The notes: generated from the letters alone by a model not told the origin. A DNA stretch of 64,000 nt from Reyranella aquatilis (GCF_020880995.1 NZ_JAJISD010000013.1:1-64000); one strand, 5' to 3'. Numbered from the stretch's first letter, positions 1 through 7,451 are shown. Made by a program: numbers and translations.

Positions 1-1
1 C

Positions 2-103
2 AGACTGAAGCAATGGCGACGCATTGCAACTCGCTACGACAAGCTGGCGGCAAACTTCCTCGGCTTCGTAAAGCTCGCCAGCATCATGCTCTGGCTCAAA
101 TAG
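2..103 (+). CDS. IS5-family (IS427-like) transposase, C-terminal end only
   Basis: Only the last 33 codons are present; the gene runs off the left edge of the window. The visible tail reads RLKQWRRIATRYDKLAANFL and ends in LASIMLWLK before TAG at 101-103. The KQWRRIATRYDKLA signature followed by an LA-S--LWL tail is characteristic of the C-terminus of DDE transposases of IS5-family elements close to IS427. The ORF carries the end of the catalytic domain only, so no active-site residue can be inspected. It lies beside the element's right terminal repeat and truncates the neighbouring gene fragment. I cannot tell whether the full copy to the left is intact. Confidence 0.8.
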   Translation, partial: RLKQWRRIATRYDKLAANFLGFVKLASIMLWLK

Positions 104-120
104 AAATTGTCACCACAGCC
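104..120 (+). repeat. Right terminal inverted repeat of the IS5-family element
   Basis: Directly after the transposase stop, the sequence AAATTGTCACCACAGCC is what would read inward as GGCTGTGGTGACAATTT, a usual form of IS5/IS427 ends. The next bases TAG could belong to the short target duplication. The left partner lies outside the window, so the boundary is approximate. Confidence 0.5.
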
Positions 121-353
121 TAGAGCATGCCAGTGAACGATCCACAGCGTTCAAGCTCTGGGTTCATGAGCCCCTGCGGCCTGCCGAAGGCAGCAACAAC
201 GGTTTCCCATCTGACAAGCTCGACATGATGGCCGAGGGGATTTGCAGGAATGTCGTTAATCCCGTCAACAACGCCCTCGGCTGCCCGGCGTTCGTCCTCA
301 CGGTCTCCCGGCGAGCCGCGAAACACCCGCACGACCCTTCTTGGCTCATCCAC
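121..353 (-). pseudogene. DUF4062-like N-terminal fragment truncated by the IS
   Basis: Reading from a GTG at 353 on the minus strand gives about 76 residues beginning VDEPRRVVRVFRGSPGDRED and continuing through a HHVELVRWET segment and GRPQGLMNPELERC. The order (R-V-F-x-SPGD-x-x-x-ER, then E-x-V-x-WE, then PQ--xNPE-x-x-C) resembles the start of DUF4062/TIR-like domains found at the N-terminus of many large defence or signalling ATPases. The reading frame stops right at the IS end, so the rest of the gene was separated by the insertion. It lies outside the integrated element (left of attL). The family call is from motif memory and is moderate; an upstream ORF extension in the same frame is not convincing protein. 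Confidence 0.45.
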
Positions 354-461
354 AGCGCTCGCCCCCGGAACCGGCAAGCTGCACGAACTCTGACGGATTT
401 TACGCTGTGTGGAACTCCTGCGAGGAGACACGCCCAGAGCGCCCATTTTACTGGGCTTCAA

Positions 462-481
462 GGTAATGGCGGAGGGGATGG
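462..481. other. attL, left copy of the 20-bp attachment repeat
   Basis: The 20 bases match 11176-11195 exactly; the flanking bases (461 and 482) differ from the right copy. The repeat contains the displaced acceptor end of tRNA-Ser including the encoded CCA (TGG on the plus strand). This is the expected remnant after site-specific integration into a tRNA 3-prime end. Confidence 0.85.
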
Positions 482-512
482 AAGCGCGCCACATCGGCAA
501 AAGCCATATAAA

Positions 513-531
513 CCGGGCCTTTGCTGGCCGG
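513..531 (-). terminator. Hairpin downstream of the lipoprotein gene
   Basis: On the minus strand CCGGCC and GGCCCGG can pair around a short loop (one bulged base). They are followed by a T-rich stretch (TTTATATGGCTTTT). The site sits 22 nt beyond the stop of the lipoprotein gene and just inside attL, so it could end the leftmost transcript of the element. Confidence 0.45.
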
Positions 532-552
532 GCGCGCTTTCCGGTCCCCCGT

Positions 553-837
553 CTAGTCCCCGCTTCCGACGGGCCGACGAACAATCCCCAAGGGCACCGC
601 GCACGCGTAGTCCGCCGCCGCCAACCGGCGAACGAGGATCGCGCGAGCCTGTGCCATGGCGATGCCGGCGCGTTCGGATTTGATGCGACCCGCCGCGCGG
701 TCGGCTTCGTCCAGCGCGCGCAAGGCGACTACGCGGTCGCGCTCGCAATCCGCTTCGGCGATTGCGGACGGTTCGGGGGCCGAACAGCCGGCCAGCACCA
801 GCGCGGCCGAAATCGGTTTCAGGATATCGCGCATCAT
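553..837 (-). CDS. Small lipoprotein of unknown function
   Basis: The 94-residue product starts MMRDILKPISAALVLAGC. This is a short signal peptide ending in the lipobox L-A-G-C, so it should be lipidated at Cys18. The mature part is charged and helical-looking (ADCERDRVVALRALDEADRA) and has two further cysteines. I do not recognise a family. The chosen ATG at 837 overlaps the stop of the thermonuclease gene in an ATGA arrangement, which implies translational coupling. The pair resembles an exported nuclease with a lipoprotein partner, analogous in layout to phage exclusion or lysis-inhibition pairs, but that is only an association by position. Confidence 0.6.
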   Translation of the reverse strand: MMRDILKPISAALVLAGCSAPEPSAIAEADCERDRVVALRALDEADRAAGRIKSERAGIAMAQARAILVRRLAAADYACAVPLGIVRRPVGSGD

Positions 838-1292
838 TGCCGCCCCTTCGCCCGCCACGTCCAAGGCGTCTCGCACCCTTTGCCGTGAACGCCAAGCCCT
901 GCGGCCCGTGCCGCCGCTTCCTGCCGTTCGTAGTCGCGGCTATAGCGCGTGAACGCCCAAGCCCAACCGGCGGCCACCATGCGCGCGCCTAGATCGCCGT
1001 CGCCGGCCGTGCAGGTCGCGACGGTGCGGCCGTAACGGTCCACCGTGCGCGCCTCGCACGCGACATTGCGGTCCGCGATGAAAGCCGACAGCGCGGCGGC
1101 GGCCTTCGGGCCGGGGAGCCAGTCGCCGCACGTCTGGCCGGCTTCCGGCGCGTCGATACCGAACAGGCGAACGGTGACGCCGCCGACGTTGAGCGTGTCG
1201 CCGTCCACCACGCGGGCCGGGCCGTTGATCGCCTGCCCATGCGCCGACGTGGCGACCAACAGCGCGGCTAAGGTCGAGAGGGTTCTATTCAT
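834..1292 (-). CDS. Secreted thermonuclease (SNase-like) family protein
   Basis: The 152-residue protein opens with a Sec signal peptide (MNRTLSTLAALLVATSAHGQ, cleavage near residue 20). The mature part is a compact staphylococcal-nuclease fold. ARVVDGDTLNVGG and VRLFGIDAPEAGQTC carry the usual Asp ligand and the first catalytic Arg region. VDRYGRTVATC and GWAWAFTRYSRDYERQEAAAR carry the second conserved block. Such proteins are calcium-dependent nucleases acting in the periplasm or outside the cell. I chose the ATG at 1290-1292 because it places the signal peptide at the N-terminus; the longer frame adds 25 unlikely residues. It is cargo of the integrated element and is coupled to the downstream lipoprotein gene. 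Confidence 0.85.
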   Translation of the reverse strand: MNRTLSTLAALLVATSAHGQAINGPARVVDGDTLNVGGVTVRLFGIDAPEAGQTCGDWLPGPKAAAALSAFIADRNVACEARTVDRYGRTVATCTAGDGDLGARMVAAGWAWAFTRYSRDYERQEAAARAAGLGVHGKGCETPWTWRAKGRQ

Positions 1293-1404
1293 TTTCTGAA
1301 ACTCTCTACAGGGCGCGGAGCCAGCCGGGCAATGTGCGTCGGTTCGTACTGGTAAGTCTCGCGGCAATGCGGAGCGCGATAGAAGGCGCCGGCTGTTTCA
1401 AGTA

Positions 1405-1431
1405 TTCTGTTTCAAGGAGACAGAAACAGAA
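1405..1431 (+). promoter_or_regulatory. Inverted repeat enclosing the ribosome binding site of the methyltransferase gene
   Basis: TTCTGTTTC (1405-1413) and GAAACAGAA (1423-1431) are perfect 9-bp arms. They surround AAGGAGACA, which contains the Shine-Dalgarno AAGGAG, and the right arm runs into the ATG at 1431. A third copy of CTGTTTCAAG lies at 1393-1402, one and a half helical turns upstream of the second (1407-1416). Either a hairpin or an operator here would control expression of the methyltransferase. Confidence 0.55.
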
Positions 1432-3032
1432 TGCCGAACACGCTGTACTACGGTGATAATCTCAAAGTGCTGCGAGACGCGATCAAGGATGAGACGGTGG
1501 ACCTCGTCTACCTAGACCCGCCTTTCAATTCCAATGCCTCGTACAACGTGTTGTTCAAGGCGCATTCGGGCAAGGGCTCGCAAGCACAAATCGAGGCGTT
1601 CGAAGATACATGGGAATGGGGTGAAAACGCCGAAGCGGCGTTTGAAGATGTAATCAAGTCTGGCAACGCGGACGCGGCGAACCTCCTGACAGCGATGCGC
1701 AAGTTTCTCGGTGACAGCGCCATCATGGCCTACATCGCCATGATGGCCGTTCGATTGATCGAACTTCACCGCGTCCTAAAGCCGACAGGGTCGCTTTATC
1801 TTCATTGCGACCCTACCGCCAGCCACTACCTGAAACTGGTGCTTGACGCGATATTCGGTCCCGAGCGGTTCTTGAACGAAATTACTTGGAAGCGGACAAC
1901 AGCACACAACGATCCGAAGCGTTACGGCCGGATCGCTGACCGCATCTTGCTCTACTCAAAGACCGCGACCAAAACTTTCAACGTCGTGCATGGCGCGTAC
2001 TCTCCCGAGCAACTGTCCCGCTACAAATACGAAGATGAGAAGGGCAAATTCAAAGCGGAACAACTTACCGCGCCACACTTCTCCGAAACTCGCACGGTCG
2101 AGTGGCGCGGCACTCATCCGGGTGACAACCGTCAATGGCGTTTCTCTACTGAGGAATTAGAGCGCCTCTACTCAGAGGGATTGATCCTGTTGCAGAAAGA
2201 CGGCCGCCCACGGAAAGACGGTTTCAAGGAATACCTCGACGACCAAGAAGGCGCGGCGGTTCAAGATATATGGACGGACATAAACATGTCCCCCACTACG
2301 AAAGAGCGCCTTGGCTACCCAACACAAAAGCCGCTCGCTTTGCTAGAGCGCATTGTGGAAGCATCTTCAAATCCCGGCGATGTCGTGCTTGATCCTTTCT
2401 GCGGGTGCGGCACGACAATTCATGCGGCACAGAAACTCGACCGGCAATGGATTGGAATTGATGTAACGCACCTTGCTATCGGCTTGATCGAAAACCGATT
2501 GAAGGCCGCGTTTCCTGGAATTCAATTCACCGTTGAAGGAACGCCGAAGGACTTTGAAGCTGCCGTCGATCTGGCGACGCGCGACAAGTATCAATTCCAA
2601 TGGTGGGCCGTGACGCTCGTCAATGCTGTCCCTTATGGCGGCAAGAAGAAGGGCGCCGACACCGGAATTGATGGCTACTACTACTGCAAGCCCGATGGAA
2701 AGCAGACCGAAGCCGGCATCGTATCGGTAAAGGGTGGCGATCATCCCAGCGTCAAAGACGTTCGTGATTTAGTAGGTGTCGTCCAACGAGAGAAAGCGCC
2801 GGTCGGTATTCTCATTACGCTTCGCGATCCTACCGGCCCGATGAAAGCCGAAGCGGCCAAGGCGGGGACCTTCGATTGTGCTTGGGGCAAGTTTCAGAAA
2901 ATCCAAATCGTGACGGTCGATGAATTGCTCGCCGGCAAGAGCCTCAAGCTACCGCCGCAGGAAGCGGGGGGCGGTCTAAAGCAAGTGAGCAAAGAGGACA
3001 CTAGTGCGAAGAAGCAAACGCAGCTTCTCTAG
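1431..3032 (+). CDS. DNA methyltransferase with C-terminal PD-(D/E)XK-like nuclease domain
   Basis: The 533-residue protein has the beta-class order of an N6-adenine/N4-cytosine methyltransferase. The catalytic DPPF is at residues 29-32 within LVYLDPPFNSNASYN, and the AdoMet-binding motif DPFCGCGTT is at 321-329, after a target-recognition stretch (about 180-300). From about residue 390 a second domain begins. GADTGIDG (408-415) followed by GIVSVKGG (Lys434), then VGILITLRDPT, fits an Mrr-like PD-(D/E)XK nuclease core, with Ser in the usual Glu/Gln position. It may therefore modify and cut DNA in one polypeptide. GC content is visibly lower (about 53-55% in sampled lines) than in its neighbours, suggesting separate acquisition. 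It faces opposite to the rest of the element and has a good Shine-Dalgarno. No partner R or S gene is present. Confidence 0.85.
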   Translation: MPNTLYYGDNLKVLRDAIKDETVDLVYLDPPFNSNASYNVLFKAHSGKGSQAQIEAFEDTWEWGENAEAAFEDVIKSGNADAANLLTAMRKFLGDSAIMAYIAMMAVRLIELHRVLKPTGSLYLHCDPTASHYLKLVLDAIFGPERFLNEITWKRTTAHNDPKRYGRIADRILLYSKTATKTFNVVHGAYSPEQLSRYKYEDEKGKFKAEQLTAPHFSETRTVEWRGTHPGDNRQWRFSTEELERLYSEGLILLQKDGRPRKDGFKEYLDDQEGAAVQDIWTDINMSPTTKERLGYPTQKPLALLERIVEASSNPGDVVLDPFCGCGTTIHAAQKLDRQWIGIDVTHLAIGLIENRLKAAFPGIQFTVEGTPKDFEAAVDLATRDKYQFQWWAVTLVNAVPYGGKKKGADTGIDGYYYCKPDGKQTEAGIVSVKGGDHPSVKDVRDLVGVVQREKAPVGILITLRDPTGPMKAEAAKAGTFDCAWGKFQKIQIVTVDELLAGKSLKLPPQEAGGGLKQVSKEDTSAKKQTQLL

Positions 3033-3049
3033 GCCGGCGCCGACGGGGT

Positions 3050-3106
3050 CTAATGCTTCGTTCGTGATCGTTTGGCGTGCGTGGGTACACGCAGCGAGGC
3101 ATTAGG
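3050..3106. terminator. Inverted repeat between convergent methyltransferase and terS-like genes
   Basis: CTAATGCTTCG (3050-3060) pairs with CGAGGCATTAG (3096-3106) with one mismatch; an inner TGCGTG/CACGCA stem lies between them. It sits just after the methyltransferase stop and facing the convergent small-terminase-like gene. A role in ending transcription is an inference; no clear U-tract follows. Confidence 0.4.
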
Positions 3107-3119
3107 CGGCCTCGCGCTG

Positions 3120-3169
3120 TCCTGAAACGTGGCGACCCGCGATTAGTGGTCCGCGAGTTCGTTTCAGGA
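3120..3169. repeat. Inverted pair of the CCTGAAAC motif
   Basis: TCCTGAAACG (3120-3129) and CGTTTCAGGA (3160-3169) form perfect 10-bp arms 30 bases apart. They lie immediately downstream of the small-terminase-like gene. Each arm is one copy of the motif that recurs throughout the element. It could be a terminator, or a paired protein-binding site. Confidence 0.5.
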
Positions 3170-3180
3170 TTGCGACCCTG

Positions 3181-4095
3181 TCAGCGTGTCCCGGTCGCCG
3201 GGCTCTGCCGCATCGGTGCCGCGCGGTTTGCTGCCGCGTACACCCTGCCGCCCTCGATAGGGTCGCCGTCGGTGTCCAGTTCGCCAGCCTCGCAGAGCCG
3301 GGCGTGCAAAAGTTCCTCGCCTTCGAAGGTGTGGCCGTCGGGCCGGGCTAGCAGGCAATCGGGGTCCATCGCGAACGCCAGCACGGCAGATATCGAGCCA
3401 TCGGACATGATGCCGAATTCATCGCCGGCCGCAGCTTGGGCGCGGCCCTGCCGGCGGCTTTCACCGACACTGATATTCAAGCCCAGATCGGTGCGCGCCC
3501 GCTTGATCGCGAGTTCGGTCGCCTTGCGAACCGATATCAGCGGGTGCGCGGCCAGCCTGCCGCCGCGACCGGGCACCATCAACCCTTCGGCCTCAATCGT
3601 CCGATTGATCGCCCGCAGTTCGGCCATTCGTTCAGCCAACGCGCGCACCTGCCGGCGCTCGATAGCCGACCAGCCGCCCGCCGGTCGCAGGGCCAGCAAG
3701 GCCGCGAAATCGGCCTCTAGGGCGGCTTCCCGGTCGGCCGGGGCGTCGGGTGCCGGGGCGGCGGCCGGTGCTGCCGTGGCGGGCTCGCCACGGCCTGCCG
3801 GGGGCACCGCTGCCGGGGCGCTGGCCGGGGGCTCGCCGGGTGCTGCCGCCGGGCTTGCGACCGGCTCGGGCTGGCCTGCCGGGCTCGCGCCATGCCGGCG
3901 ACGGCGGCGGCCCCCGGTCGCCGGGCGGTCGCCCATCGCGGCCGGATCGGCGGCCGGGGTGGCCTGCCGGTCGGGGGCCGGTCCGGTGCCAGTCGCCCCG
4001 GCCTCTAAAGCCGTAGGCGGGGCCGGAATTTCGGCCGCCTGTGGGCTTTGGGCGGCCCTTGCCCTGTGGAGCCTGTCGCGCTGGCGTCGGTTCAT
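3181..4095 (-). CDS. P27-like phage small terminase subunit with long N-terminal extension
   Basis: The 304-residue protein has three parts. Residues 1 to about 130 are low-complexity, rich in Ala, Pro and Gly, with a basic patch GRRRRRHG. Residues about 130-230 match my memory of P27-family small terminases (Terminase_4). In order these are IERRQVRALAERMAELRAIN, then IEAEGLMVPGRGGRLAAHPL, then a helix ending in LGLNIS. About 75 further residues are unassigned. Small terminase recognises the packaging site and recruits the large subunit. No large subunit, portal or capsid gene is in the element, so this protein would have to work with a helper phage's packaging motor, as TerS does in SaPI-type satellites. 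The family call is moderate. It is followed by the long inverted repeat on its upstream side. Confidence 0.6.
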   Translation of the reverse strand: MNRRQRDRLHRARAAQSPQAAEIPAPPTALEAGATGTGPAPDRQATPAADPAAMGDRPATGGRRRRRHGASPAGQPEPVASPAAAPGEPPASAPAAVPPAGRGEPATAAPAAAPAPDAPADREAALEADFAALLALRPAGGWSAIERRQVRALAERMAELRAINRTIEAEGLMVPGRGGRLAAHPLISVRKATELAIKRARTDLGLNISVGESRRQGRAQAAAGDEFGIMSDGSISAVLAFAMDPDCLLARPDGHTFEGEELLHARLCEAGELDTDGDPIEGGRVYAAANRAAPMRQSPATGTR

Positions 4096-4249
4096 CTGGC
4101 GGCCTCTCTTGCCGGGGGCTGGGGTGACTATTTGCAGGGGTTTGCGGTTACACGGGGCAGGGAAAAAGGCTTGTTGCTCGGCTGATGCTAATTCATGAGA
4201 AGAATTTACCCTCCCCCTAGGGGGTAATTGCCTGTCGCCTTGGTCTGCC

Positions 4250-4376
4250 GGGTGCGGGGGATGCTGGGTATGCGGGGTATGATTTCAACTGTTGTCAGGT
4301 GAAGTAAAACGAGTTCGTTTTCTAAATATCAGCATGATGGAAACCATGCCCCGCATACCCAGCATCCCCCGCACCC
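4250..4376. other. Long inverted repeat, candidate replication origin of the element
   Basis: The arms 4250-4281 and 4345-4376 are 32 nt each and complementary at 31 of 32 positions. The left arm contains a tandem GGGTATG-C-GGGGTATG pair that is mirrored on the right. The 63-nt spacer is AT-rich and holds its own palindrome AAAACGA-GT-TCGTTTT (4306-4321). The structure lies between the stop of the PrimPol-helicase gene and the start of the terS-like gene. In SaPI islands the origin lies next to rep and has repeated sites around an AT-rich stretch, so an origin is the favoured reading. A large terminator or a packaging site remains possible. Confidence 0.5.
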
Positions 4377-4382
4377 TTTGCC

Positions 4383-7300
4383 CTAGCCCTCCCCCGGCGT
4401 GCTAGGGCCAAGGTCGCGGACCTTGACCACGGCCCAGCGCATGACCCCGTTGCGGTCCGGCTTTACGCGCCCGTCACGCCCGCGCTCCCCGGCATGTGAC
4501 AGCTTCACTTCCAACCGCCTGCCGTCGTGGTCCACTGTCACAGCACGGTCCCGCACGGTGCGGAGGTAGTGCCCCACCCTGCCGGCGATGGCGTCCGCGC
4601 CGGGCAGTACGCCCCGTTCACCGCCAGCCCCCACCAGTCCGCCAAGGGTTTGAAGCCGCATCGCGTCGCCCGCCTGAATGTCTGCGATCAGTTTTTTGAC
4701 CGTCCACATGCCATCCGTCACCATGCCATCCGTCCCCATGGCGGCCGTCCCCATGGCGGCCGTCCCCATGGCGGCCACGACGATGCCGACGACGCTCACC
4801 AGCTTATGCAATTCGGGGTCTTCGGCGATGGCCGCGCGCGTTGTCTCCAGCACGTCGGGACAGCCCAGCCAAACAAGCGCCGACCGCACCAGCCGGGACC
4901 ACGCTTCGAACGAACCGTAAGACAGCGCACCCGGCGCGTCGGCCGCGCGGTACGCCCTCGCGATGGTCAACACGGCCGACACGAACCGACCACGATCCTG
5001 TCGCAACAGGTCGAGAGGGTCAGGCGTATCAAACACCCGCTCGCGAGGGTTCGCCATTCCCGGATTTATGTAGAGGGTAAGGAACCGCTGCGTTGCGTCT
5101 TCCTTGATGCGCGGATGGTTCCCGTTGATCGTCAGCACAACGCCCGTTGTCGGTGCTGTAATCTCTCGCGTCTCGCCTAGGATGCGGACTTTCACTTGCG
5201 GTTCGGTCAGCATCGAGCAAATCAGGTCGCCCGTGATATCAACCCCGTTCGCGTTGTCGTATGCGATGAACGGAACGCCAGCGACCAACATGGCGTGAAG
5301 ATGTTTCGCGAATTCTTCACCCTTCGGCCAGTTGGACACGGCCGGCAATACACCATGCGCGAGGAAACCAATCGTCTTCGTGAGGTGCGATTTGCCCGCC
5401 CCCGCCGCCGGGGCTTCGATCATCAAGCCCGGCATCGAGGGGAAGGCCGGCCGCAGTACCGCGCCCATCATGTGAGCCAGCGCGACCGTTGCCGACATGT
5501 CATCCATGGGAAAGCCGGCGAGCAATTCGCGAAGGACTTCAAGCGCCGCCAACGCGTCCGCCTTCGTCGGCGTTTCAGGAACCGACAGGACCAAATCATG
5601 ATCCAGCCAAAACCCCGTGTCGTTGTCGAAGCCATTGGCAGTCAGCAACGATCCATCCGGACGCATGGTCGGAGTTGATATAATTCCTGAAATGGTGGGG
5701 ACCGTTTCCATGGTCGTTTCCATGACCTTGCTCACGATCACGCGCGGCACGTCGATTGAAGTGACGACCGGCGCCCCGCGCACCGGGTTGGGGTTGTCGA
5801 GTGTGCGCCGGGGCATCGCCCCCGGCTTCAGCTTCACGAAATCGAGGTTCTTCGCGAGTTCGGTTCCCAGCAACAGCGGCCGGACCCGTTCCATGGCCGT
5901 TGTCTTTAGCAGCGTCGGCCGGCCTTCGTTGTCGAACATGCGGACTTCACGCGACTTGCTGACGTACACCAGCCCGCCGGCATGTCGGAACATCGGCGGA
6001 TTAAGCCGGGGCAGTTCCTCAAGCACTCGCTGCACTAGCAGATGTTCAACGCCCGTTGCGTAGACGACTTGCGCCCGTTCGCCTTGCGCCCGCATCGCTG
6101 ACGCTTCGGTCGTGACCGCGTCCGCCGCGTGGTCGGCCCGGCTTTCGGCGACCGCTGCCGCGACGGTTTCGGGCGACAGGACTTCGTGCAGCCGTTCGCT
6201 AAGGTCGGCCACCGCTTCGGCGCGCAAGGCTTCAACATCCAACGTGTAGGTCGTGCTGGTCCCTACGTCGTGAAGGTATCCGGCTTCGGGTCCAGTACGG
6301 CGGATGAAAGCCGCTTCGGAAACCGAATACCTGAAACACGCCTCACAACGCATCGTCTCGCCGTCGCGCATCCCGGCCAGCCATGCGCCGAACGTCTGCA
6401 CCACGCCCCGGCTTTCGATTTCGGTGGCGAGTGTGAGCAGTCCGGCCGAACGGGTCGCGATGCTCCCGCCTTCGTTGGCGTAGCTGATCCGCTCCCCTGT
6501 CATTTCCTGAAACGTGTCGAGCATTTCAGGTGTCGGCATCGTGAAGCCGGACAGGTCCAGCACACCGCCGCCTTCGTTCACGATGCGCACGTCCGCATCG
6601 GCCACCGTCCAGCCGGCCGCGATCATGCCATCCGACAGCGTCGGCCGTGCGCAGAAGATCAAGCGCCCGGCCCCCCACGGGGCCAGATCGAATACCGTGC
6701 GATGCGCATGGCCGATGACCGAACCGTCGGTGCGCGAGAAACGCGGCGAGGGGAAGGACAGGCCGTGCGTCACCATCGCGATGGACACGAACGCTTTAAG
6801 CGTCGCGATCATGTGCGGATCGCTCACGCGGACATAAGCATGTGACGCCCCGCCCGGCTGTTTACCGGGCGCGATCACGCGGGCCGATGAACCGCGAAGT
6901 TCCACACGCTCGCAGGTATCGAGGCCGGGAATGATGGCGGCCAGAAACGCGATGCGTTCCGCCATCGTCATCGCGCGCCATTCGTCCGGAATGCCGGGGG
7001 CATCGTCAAGGTCGAGCAGAAGCCACACCGATGGATCGAGGCCGCGCCGAAGCCTTGCAGCGACACGGCGGCGGCCTGCCCTGTTCAGGATGCCGGCCAG
7101 TTCCGGCGAGCCGACATGGTGGCCGGTGATGCGCGCAAGTTCTCCCTCGGTCACGATATCGAACGGCCGGCCTTCGCTGGCGCCCGTATCGCCGTGCCAC
7201 TTCGCCGGGCAAATGGCGCGGTCGGTTTTCTGCGAAACCCATCGCAGGATTTTCGCCAGCGCGGCGGCGGTGTCGGCCATATGGGAATAAGCCACGCCCG

Positions 7301-7451
7301 CCGTTATGTTCGCGACCTGATGTTTGACGACTTCGCCGTTGACCAATTGGTATTGCTTGCCCACCGTCGCCGGGCTGGTCGAACGAATGACAGTCACCAC
7401 GTCGAGTTGATCGGCCGGGGTGGCGGGTGCTTCGATTTGTGGAACACTCAT
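4383..7451 (-). CDS. PrimPol-helicase fusion, replication protein of the element
   Basis: The protein has 1022 residues. The N-terminal third shows the three signatures of an archaeo-eukaryotic primase/PrimPol: hhDhD at LLLDLDD (Asp147, Asp149), SxH at GASHAY (His204), and hD at TVFDLAPW (Asp255). A linker (about 430-560) contains a GGLVYVSKSREVRMF segment like that before D5-type helicases. An ATPase follows, with Walker A APAAGAGKSHL (Lys687) and Walker B VPFIAYDNANG (Asp732), then a conserved TINGNHPRIKEDATQRF block. It should prime and unwind element DNA. A 15-bp tandem repeat encodes an AAMGT-type run near residue 900. It is the largest gene of the element, ends beside the long inverted repeat, and starts at an ATG after a 220-bp gap from the upstream coupled genes. 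Confidence 0.75.
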   Translation of the reverse strand: MSVPQIEAPATPADQLDVVTVIRSTSPATVGKQYQLVNGEVVKHQVANITAGVAYSHMADTAAALAKILRWVSQKTDRAICPAKWHGDTGASEGRPFDIVTEGELARITGHHVGSPELAGILNRAGRRRVAARLRRGLDPSVWLLLDLDDAPGIPDEWRAMTMAERIAFLAAIIPGLDTCERVELRGSSARVIAPGKQPGGASHAYVRVSDPHMIATLKAFVSIAMVTHGLSFPSPRFSRTDGSVIGHAHRTVFDLAPWGAGRLIFCARPTLSDGMIAAGWTVADADVRIVNEGGGVLDLSGFTMPTPEMLDTFQEMTGERISYANEGGSIATRSAGLLTLATEIESRGVVQTFGAWLAGMRDGETMRCEACFRYSVSEAAFIRRTGPEAGYLHDVGTSTTYTLDVEALRAEAVADLSERLHEVLSPETVAAAVAESRADHAADAVTTEASAMRAQGERAQVVYATGVEHLLVQRVLEELPRLNPPMFRHAGGLVYVSKSREVRMFDNEGRPTLLKTTAMERVRPLLLGTELAKNLDFVKLKPGAMPRRTLDNPNPVRGAPVVTSIDVPRVIVSKVMETTMETVPTISGIISTPTMRPDGSLLTANGFDNDTGFWLDHDLVLSVPETPTKADALAALEVLRELLAGFPMDDMSATVALAHMMGAVLRPAFPSMPGLMIEAPAAGAGKSHLTKTIGFLAHGVLPAVSNWPKGEEFAKHLHAMLVAGVPFIAYDNANGVDITGDLICSMLTEPQVKVRILGETREITAPTTGVVLTINGNHPRIKEDATQRFLTLYINPGMANPRERVFDTPDPLDLLRQDRGRFVSAVLTIARAYRAADAPGALSYGSFEAWSRLVRSALVWLGCPDVLETTRAAIAEDPELHKLVSVVGIVVAAMGTAAMGTAAMGTDGMVTDGMWTVKKLIADIQAGDAMRLQTLGGLVGAGGERGVLPGADAIAGRVGHYLRTVRDRAVTVDHDGRRLEVKLSHAGERGRDGRVKPDRNGVMRWAVVKVRDLGPSTPGEG
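4706..4777. repeat. 15-bp tandem repeat inside the PrimPol-helicase gene
   Basis: About five units of 15 bp are present. Two are of the form CCATGCCATCCGTCC and are followed by nearly three of CCATGGCGGCCGTCC. The unit length keeps the frame and encodes the run AAMGTAAMGTAAMGT and DGMVTDGM in the protein. Copy number is likely to vary between relatives. Confidence 0.85.

Noticed and set aside
120..584. Full 154-residue minus-strand frame as a real gene
   Set aside because: Only the last half resembles a protein family; the first half crosses attL and is Arg/Ser-rich noise, so the fragment is started at GTG 353.
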